10,351 nucleotides of DNA from Butyrivibrio sp. Lineage in GTDB: Bacteria; Bacillota_A; Clostridia; Lachnospirales; Lachnospiraceae. Shown piece by piece: positions 7,251-10,351 of this stretch. The translations under genes were made by a program, and so were the position numbers. The notes below the pieces were generated by a model that was given only the letters and a program-made list of their open reading frames with translations, was not told the origin of the DNA and did no database searches. Location: contig NZ_JAILQF010000224.1 in NCBI RefSeq assembly GCF_024699075.1, positions 1-10,351 on the forward strand. The letters run 5' to 3'. The number at the start of each line of letters is the position of its first letter. Position 1 is the first letter of the stretch.

Positions 7251-8027
7251 ATGATAATTGACAGAGAACACGTAAAAGAAGTATTTGCTACATATGTAGC
7301 TGATTATGATATTACAGATACCAAGGTTAGGCTTAAGGTTGAACATACTTACAGAGTTGCCGATCTTTGCGATATGATCGCCAAAAGCCTTAAGCTTTCT
7401 AGCGAAGATGTAGACCTCGCCTGGCTTCTTGGTATGTTTCATGATATAGGAAGATTTGAACAGCTTAGAAGATATAATACCTTTATAGACTCAGAATCCG
7501 TTAATCATGCTGCTCTTAGCGCGGATATTCTTTTTACAGATGGTCATGTTCGTGACTATATACAGGATAGTACTGAAGATAAGCTTATGGAAAAAGCCAT
7601 AAGACTTCATAATGTATATGAACTTCCAAAAGCCCTGACAGACAGAGAACTTATGTACTCTCAGATATTAAGAGATGCGGATAAGGTTGATATCCTTAAG
7701 GTCAATTGTGAATTCCCTATGGATGAGATCTATAATATGCCGATGGAAGCTTTTTATACAGATGATATATCTCCTAAGGTTCTGGAAGATTCGCTGGCTC
7801 ACCTTAATGTTAATAGATGTCATACGGTAACATCTATTGATCATCTGGTTGGACATATATCACTTGTATATGGACTTGTATATCCTGCAAGTGTTCAGGA
7901 AGCATTAAGGCAGGGATTTATAGAACAGATGCTTTCTTTTGAAAGCCGTAATCCCAAAACTCAGGAATCTATGAAGAAGATAAGAGACTGTGTTCATAAT
8001 TACATGGATGAAAAAATGCATGGATAA
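7251..8027 (+). CDS. HD-domain phosphohydrolase
   Basis: A 258-residue cytosolic protein of the metal-dependent HD superfamily. The metal ligands can be placed in order: H32 (EHTYRV), H64-D65 in MFHDIGRFEQ, H120 (LHNVYELP) and the RDADKVDIL segment with D142 and D144. The extra histidine and second aspartate suggest a two-metal phosphohydrolase acting on a nucleotide or a phosphoester, but the substrate is not readable from sequence, and it lacks the GYP signature of cyclic-di-GMP HD-GYP enzymes. AAGGAG at 7239-7244 lies six bases before the ATG. It follows a terminator, so it should have its own promoter; TATAAA at 7229-7234 has no good -35 partner, so none is called. Its last ten residues are encoded in the first units of the tandem repeat at 8001-8059. 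Confidence 0.9.
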   Translation: MIIDREHVKEVFATYVADYDITDTKVRLKVEHTYRVADLCDMIAKSLKLSSEDVDLAWLLGMFHDIGRFEQLRRYNTFIDSESVNHAALSADILFTDGHVRDYIQDSTEDKLMEKAIRLHNVYELPKALTDRELMYSQILRDADKVDILKVNCEFPMDEIYNMPMEAFYTDDISPKVLEDSLAHLNVNRCHTVTSIDHLVGHISLVYGLVYPASVQEALRQGFIEQMLSFESRNPKTQESMKKIRDCVHNYMDEKMHG

Positions 8028-8091
8028 AAATACATGGATAAAAATACATAGATGAAAAATGTATTTCGTCCAATAAAACATGCATTTCGTC
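8001..8091 (+). repeat. Degenerate tandem repeat across the end of the HD gene and its 3' flank
   Basis: Four units close to TACATGGATAAAAA lie head to tail: 8001-8016, 8017-8030, 8031-8044 and 8045-8059, with lengths of 14-16 bases. The HD stop codon is inside the second unit. Two further related units (8060-8080 and 8081-8100) share TGYATTTCGTC, giving direct copies of ATTTCGTC at 8063-8070 and 8084-8091, 21 bases apart. AAATACAT (8042-8049) and ATGTATTT (8059-8066) can also pair as an AT-rich 8-bp hairpin. The repeat may be slippage product or a set of protein-binding sites; the sequence alone does not decide. Confidence 0.6.
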
Positions 8092-8122
8092 GGAAAAAGG
8101 TTTAATAAGTCCCGGGCATATG

Positions 8123-8128
8123 TATAAT
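8123..8128 (+). promoter_or_regulatory. Candidate housekeeping -10 element upstream of the sigma factor gene
   Basis: TATAAT at 8123-8128 is a consensus -10. The best -35 is TTTAAT (8101-8106) with a 16-base spacer, only three of six matches. It would give a leader of about 110 bases before the sigma factor start. Confidence 0.4.
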
Positions 8129-8196
8129 AACAAAGGTATGTGACATTAAAGGCAGTAATGGAAAATGCTTTAATAATAAACAAAAGTGATTCGACG

Positions 8197-8223
8197 TGTG
8201 ACGCATGGTGCTAATACTCCGTC
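8197..8223 (+). promoter_or_regulatory. Candidate ECF-type promoter, possibly autoregulatory
   Basis: TGTGAC (8197-8202) and CGTC (8220-8223) are separated by 17 bases, the arrangement of Bacillus ECF sigma promoters such as those of SigX and SigM (TGWAAC, 16-17 bases, CGWC). Transcription would start near 8229, just before the ribosome site at 8235-8239. The same bases form a short inverted repeat, TGACG (8199-8203) and CGTCA (8220-8224), so a repressor site is the alternative reading. Confidence 0.35.
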
Positions 8224-8247
8224 ATTATGATCAGAGGGGACAATTTT

Positions 8248-8817
8248 ATGGGGAATCTTATGGAAGACAGTGCAATCATCGACCTGTACTTTGCAAGAAA
8301 TGAGGATGCGATCGTAAATACCAAAGCTAAATATGGAAGGCTTTTACAGAGTATTTCGATGCGCATACTTCATAGCGTAGAAGATGCAGATGAGTGTGAG
8401 AATGATACCTACCTTAAGACATGGAATGCTATTCCTCCGCAAAGGCCGGATGTTTTATCTGCTTTTTTGTCCAGAATAGTAAGAAATCTGTCCCTCGATC
8501 GATATGATATGATGCATGCTGATAAGAGAGGAAATGCACAGGTGGGTGTACTACTTGATGAACTTGCAGAAGTGATCGCTGATGATAAAGCCAAAAATAC
8601 GGAAGAATCCAGAGAACTTGGGCAGATACTGAATAATTTTTTGTCTGAGCAAAAAGAACTTAACCGTAAGATGTTTATAAGAAGATATTATTTTGGCTAT
8701 AGCATAGCAGAGATAGCTGATAAGTATGAGCTTTCTGAGAGTAATGTCAAGATGACCCTGCTTAGAATACGAGGCAAGCTTAAGGATTATCTTGAGAAAG
8801 AAGGTGTCACTATATGA
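8248..8817 (+). CDS. ECF-like RNA polymerase sigma factor (sigma-70 family)
   Basis: A 189-residue sigma factor with only regions 2 and 4. Region 2 (about residues 10-95) includes the helix DADECENDTYLKTWNAIPP, for core RNA polymerase and -10 recognition. Region 4 (about 138-185) carries the helix-turn-helix YSIAEIADKYELSESNVKMTLLRIR for -35 recognition. An in-frame ATG at 8227 is rejected because the ribosome site AGGGG (8235-8239) lies downstream of it and eight bases before 8248. The end overlaps the next gene by four bases (ATGA at 8814-8817), so translation is probably coupled to that of its membrane partner, which fits sequestration by an anti-sigma. Target genes are unknown; autoregulation is suggested by the site at 8197-8223. 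Confidence 0.92.
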   Translation: MGNLMEDSAIIDLYFARNEDAIVNTKAKYGRLLQSISMRILHSVEDADECENDTYLKTWNAIPPQRPDVLSAFLSRIVRNLSLDRYDMMHADKRGNAQVGVLLDELAEVIADDKAKNTEESRELGQILNNFLSEQKELNRKMFIRRYYFGYSIAEIADKYELSESNVKMTLLRIRGKLKDYLEKEGVTI

Positions 8818-9656
8818 TTAAAAATAATAAAGACCTGCTTAGAGCTATGAGTGACATTGAAGACAAATACATACAGGAAGTTCTTTCTGAAGATCTTGAT
8901 AATGCCCCAAAGGTCGTAGAAATATCAGGTTCAAGACGCAAATTTAGGAAAAGAATATGGAGCATAGTAGCTATAGCTGCAGCATGTATTTTGGGATTTG
9001 CAGCTATAAATGTTCTGGATTTTGGCGTTAAGCCGTCTTATGAAAGCAGTACATCTGAGCAGGCTTTTGAAGAGACTGCACAGTCATATGAAGAAGTTGG
9101 CGAAACAGAAGAAGCACAAGAGGAAGAATCCGAAGCCATGTATGAAACAGATAGTACTAAGGATGAGGCCTATGAACCGGAAATGGCAGCTAATGAAGCT
9201 ACTCAATCCGATATTGAAGGAGTAGCTCAGGAAGATACATATGAAGCAGCTCAGGATGATGCAAATGAAGCATCACAAGCTGATATATATGAAGCTGAAA
9301 TTCCAAAGCTTGGACTTTCTCTTAAAGTAAGCAGCCCTTCCTCCAAAGGAGCAAGGCTTGTATGGATTCAGACTGGTGCAGATATTATAGGAACTATTGA
9401 AGTTTCTGATAAGTATAGACTTGAAAAGTATGATGGATCTTACTGGGTGGCAGTAAAAGTGCAGGATGAAGATGCCTTTGAAGATAGCAAGTCTTCAATA
9501 ACAGTAGGAGATAATACATTATATGAACTTAACTGGGAGCAGCAGTATGGAAGCCTTTTGGCAGGAACTTACAGAATTATAATGACAGTTAATAATGTTA
9601 AAGACAGTTCATCAACTGATACATATGAAATAGCAGCAGAGTTTGTGATCGAGTAA
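8814..9656 (+). CDS. Probable membrane anti-sigma factor with acidic repeat stalk and Ig-like domain
   Basis: A 280-residue single-pass protein. The short N-terminus (1-46) has the DLLRAMSDIEDKYIQEVL motif seen in Firmicutes anti-sigma-like proteins encoded next to ECF sigmas; it lacks the zinc-binding HxxxCxxC of ZAS anti-sigmas. RRKFRKR at 41-47 precedes one membrane helix (about 48-66), giving an inside N-terminus and an outside C-terminus. Residues 75-160 are very acidic and low in complexity, with four octads at 127-158. The last part (about 161-280) looks like a bacterial Ig-like domain of the Big_14 type: YRLEKYDGSYW, DAFED, NWEQQYGSLLAGTYRI and a closing EFVIE. It overlaps the sigma gene by 4 bp and is followed by a terminator. 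The anti-sigma role rests on context and the N-terminal motif, not on direct evidence. Confidence 0.85.
   Translation: MIKNNKDLLRAMSDIEDKYIQEVLSEDLDNAPKVVEISGSRRKFRKRIWSIVAIAAACILGFAAINVLDFGVKPSYESSTSEQAFEETAQSYEEVGETEEAQEEESEAMYETDSTKDEAYEPEMAANEATQSDIEGVAQEDTYEAAQDDANEASQADIYEAEIPKLGLSLKVSSPSSKGARLVWIQTGADIIGTIEVSDKYRLEKYDGSYWVAVKVQDEDAFEDSKSSITVGDNTLYELNWEQQYGSLLAGTYRIIMTVNNVKDSSSTDTYEIAAEFVIE
9192..9287 (+). repeat. Four tandem 8-residue (24-bp) coding repeats in the anti-sigma stalk
   Basis: The residues are NEATQSDI, EGVAQEDT, YEAAQDDA and NEASQADI (127-158), followed by a partial YEAE. The pattern is [NYE]-[EG]-[AV]-[TAS]-Q-[SED]-D-[ITA], with Q at position 5 and D at position 7 never changed. 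The DNA copies have diverged while keeping the amino acid pattern. Confidence 0.75.
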
Positions 9657-9670
9657 ATAAGAACTATATT

Positions 9671-9712
9671 AAAGGGTAATGGACCGGCTTTGGCTGATTC
9701 ATTACCCTTTTT
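9671..9712 (+). terminator. Rho-independent terminator after the sigma/anti-sigma operon
   Basis: AAAGGGTAATG (9671-9681) pairs with CATTACCCTTT (9700-9710), a perfect 11-bp stem with an 18-base loop, and the T run continues to 9712. In the minus direction the stem is followed by TAATATAG, so it serves the plus strand best. Confidence 0.88.
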
Positions 9713-9734
9713 GAAAAATAGTATATTATGTAGT

Positions 9735-10351
9735 TCATCTTCCAAGAAGAACTATGACGTTATGAGAAAATGGTGTAAAGTCAGCCATTCTGAAAAAGTA
9801 CATGCAAAGATCTACAAGGTCGTCTTTGCATGTAATATTGTCTACATTAGAGTAAAGAAGAACCTGCAATAATTTTATCTCGTACTCCAAAAGCAGCCCT
9901 GCCTGTGACATAGACATATCTTTGTCCATAAAAGGGAACTGGCTGTAGAAGATATCATTTACAAACATTTTGCAGATCCAAAGATCAAGATCAGGGAACA
10001 TGGCGTGAAGTTTTTCTTTACCTGCTTTTAATGCATCCTGAACATGAACGTCGCTTCCTTTTGCAAGCCTTAAAAAAGCTTCACAGTAATCTGACATTGT
10101 ATAATACTGGCCTTTAGCAAATTCTGCAATCCTTATAAGACTGTTTAGTGAATCTGTATTTATACTGCAGCTGTCTTTGCAGGTGGTCTTAGAAACATCA
10201 GTTACGTTTTCGCCATTTAGATATTTTTTTATTAAAGAAATCTTATTATCTATACTAAGATCTGTATCTTGAAGGATATCAAAAATATTTTTCTGTATTA
10301 GTACGAGTTCATTATTTGTAACAATTTCAGATTTTTTTTCTTCTCCGGCAA
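9735..10351 (-). CDS. Partial gene, possibly C-terminal part of a FliB-like flagellin lysine-N-methylase
   Basis: The minus-strand frame is open from the stop at 9735-9737 to the window edge with no internal stop, giving 204 residues and no true start in view. The ATG at 10095-10097 is internal: the frame continues upstream with protein-like sequence (QYYTMSDYCEAFLRLAKG runs across it). Three segments recall the C-terminal half of lysine-N-methylases that modify flagellin: LVLIQKNIFDILQDTDLSID, then NDIFYSQFPF with a following long helix, and LVDLCMYFFRMADFTPFSHN. The cysteine clusters that would settle the family lie beyond the window. It converges on the anti-sigma gene. A hairpin at 9799-9834 lies inside its coding end. 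That it is a gene is fairly sure; the family is a recollection of pattern and needs a profile search. Confidence 0.7.
   Translation of the reverse strand, partial: AGEEKKSEIVTNNELVLIQKNIFDILQDTDLSIDNKISLIKKYLNGENVTDVSKTTCKDSCSINTDSLNSLIRIAEFAKGQYYTMSDYCEAFLRLAKGSDVHVQDALKAGKEKLHAMFPDLDLWICKMFVNDIFYSQFPFMDKDMSMSQAGLLLEYEIKLLQVLLYSNVDNITCKDDLVDLCMYFFRMADFTPFSHNVIVLLGR
9799..9834 (-). terminator. Terminator-like hairpin inside the 3' end of the minus-strand gene
   Basis: TACATGCAAAGA (9799-9810) and TCTTTGCATGTA (9823-9834) form a perfect 12-bp inverted repeat with a 12-base loop. Read on the minus strand, it is followed by CTTTTTC (9798 down to 9792), the layout of an intrinsic terminator, about 55 bases before the stop codon. 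No better terminator for the minus-strand gene is seen. The stem is AT-rich, so its strength is doubtful. Confidence 0.4.

Noticed and set aside
7251..8027. HD-GYP cyclic-di-GMP phosphodiesterase
   Set aside because: The HD motifs are present but no GYP signature is found.
8227..8247. The upstream in-frame ATG at 8227 as start of the sigma factor
   Set aside because: The AGGGG ribosome site lies downstream of it, between 8227 and the better ATG at 8248.
9690..9872. A 60-residue plus-strand frame after the anti-sigma gene
   Set aside because: It starts inside the terminator loop and lies opposite the better minus-strand coding frame.

Overview
The window looks like chromosome from a low-GC, anaerobic Lachnospiraceae bacterium, most likely the Butyrivibrio/Pseudobutyrivibrio group of the rumen or gut. 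This rests on three things. The GH3 beta-glucosidase has the swapped domain order known from Butyrivibrio fibrisolvens BglA. The sigma/anti-sigma pair is of a lineage common in Lachnospiraceae. A convergent partial gene resembles flagellin lysine-N-methylase, which fits a motile clostridium. The genus is an inference. Nothing points to phage, plasmid or insertion sequence.

Layout, left to right. (1) 52-2046: a Na+/phosphate cotransporter fused to a PhoU-like region, ending in a poly-lysine tail and closed by a strong terminator. (2) 2276-4061: a serine hydrolase of the beta-lactamase/esterase family and a Nudix hydrolase, 82 bp apart on the same strand and possibly cotranscribed. (3) 4068-7022: an extended -10 promoter flanked by two perfect inverted repeats, then a small orphan HicB-like protein, then the domain-swapped GH3 beta-glucosidase only 41 bp later; a terminator follows. 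(4) 7251-8027: an HD-domain phosphohydrolase whose last codons run into a degenerate ~14-bp tandem repeat. (5) 8248-9656: an ECF-type sigma factor overlapping its probable membrane anti-sigma factor by 4 bp, followed by a terminator. The anti-sigma has a cytoplasmic N-terminus, one membrane helix, an acidic stalk with four 8-residue repeats and an extracellular Ig-like domain. A site resembling an ECF promoter lies just upstream of the sigma start. (6) 9735-10351, minus strand: the C-terminal 204 residues of a gene running off the right edge, probably a FliB-like flagellin lysine-N-methylase, with a terminator-like hairpin inside its 3' coding end.

Most genes are independent housekeeping or metabolic units: phosphate import, cytosolic beta-glucoside hydrolysis, nucleotide clean-up and a phosphohydrolase. 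The clearest functional pair is the sigma/anti-sigma module, whose Ig-like domain would sit outside the membrane and could sense an envelope signal. The least explained pairing is the HicB-like gene with no HicA partner placed directly before the beta-glucosidase. I found no tRNA, rRNA, CRISPR array or recognisable riboswitch, and no gene-free stretch longer than 300 bases.
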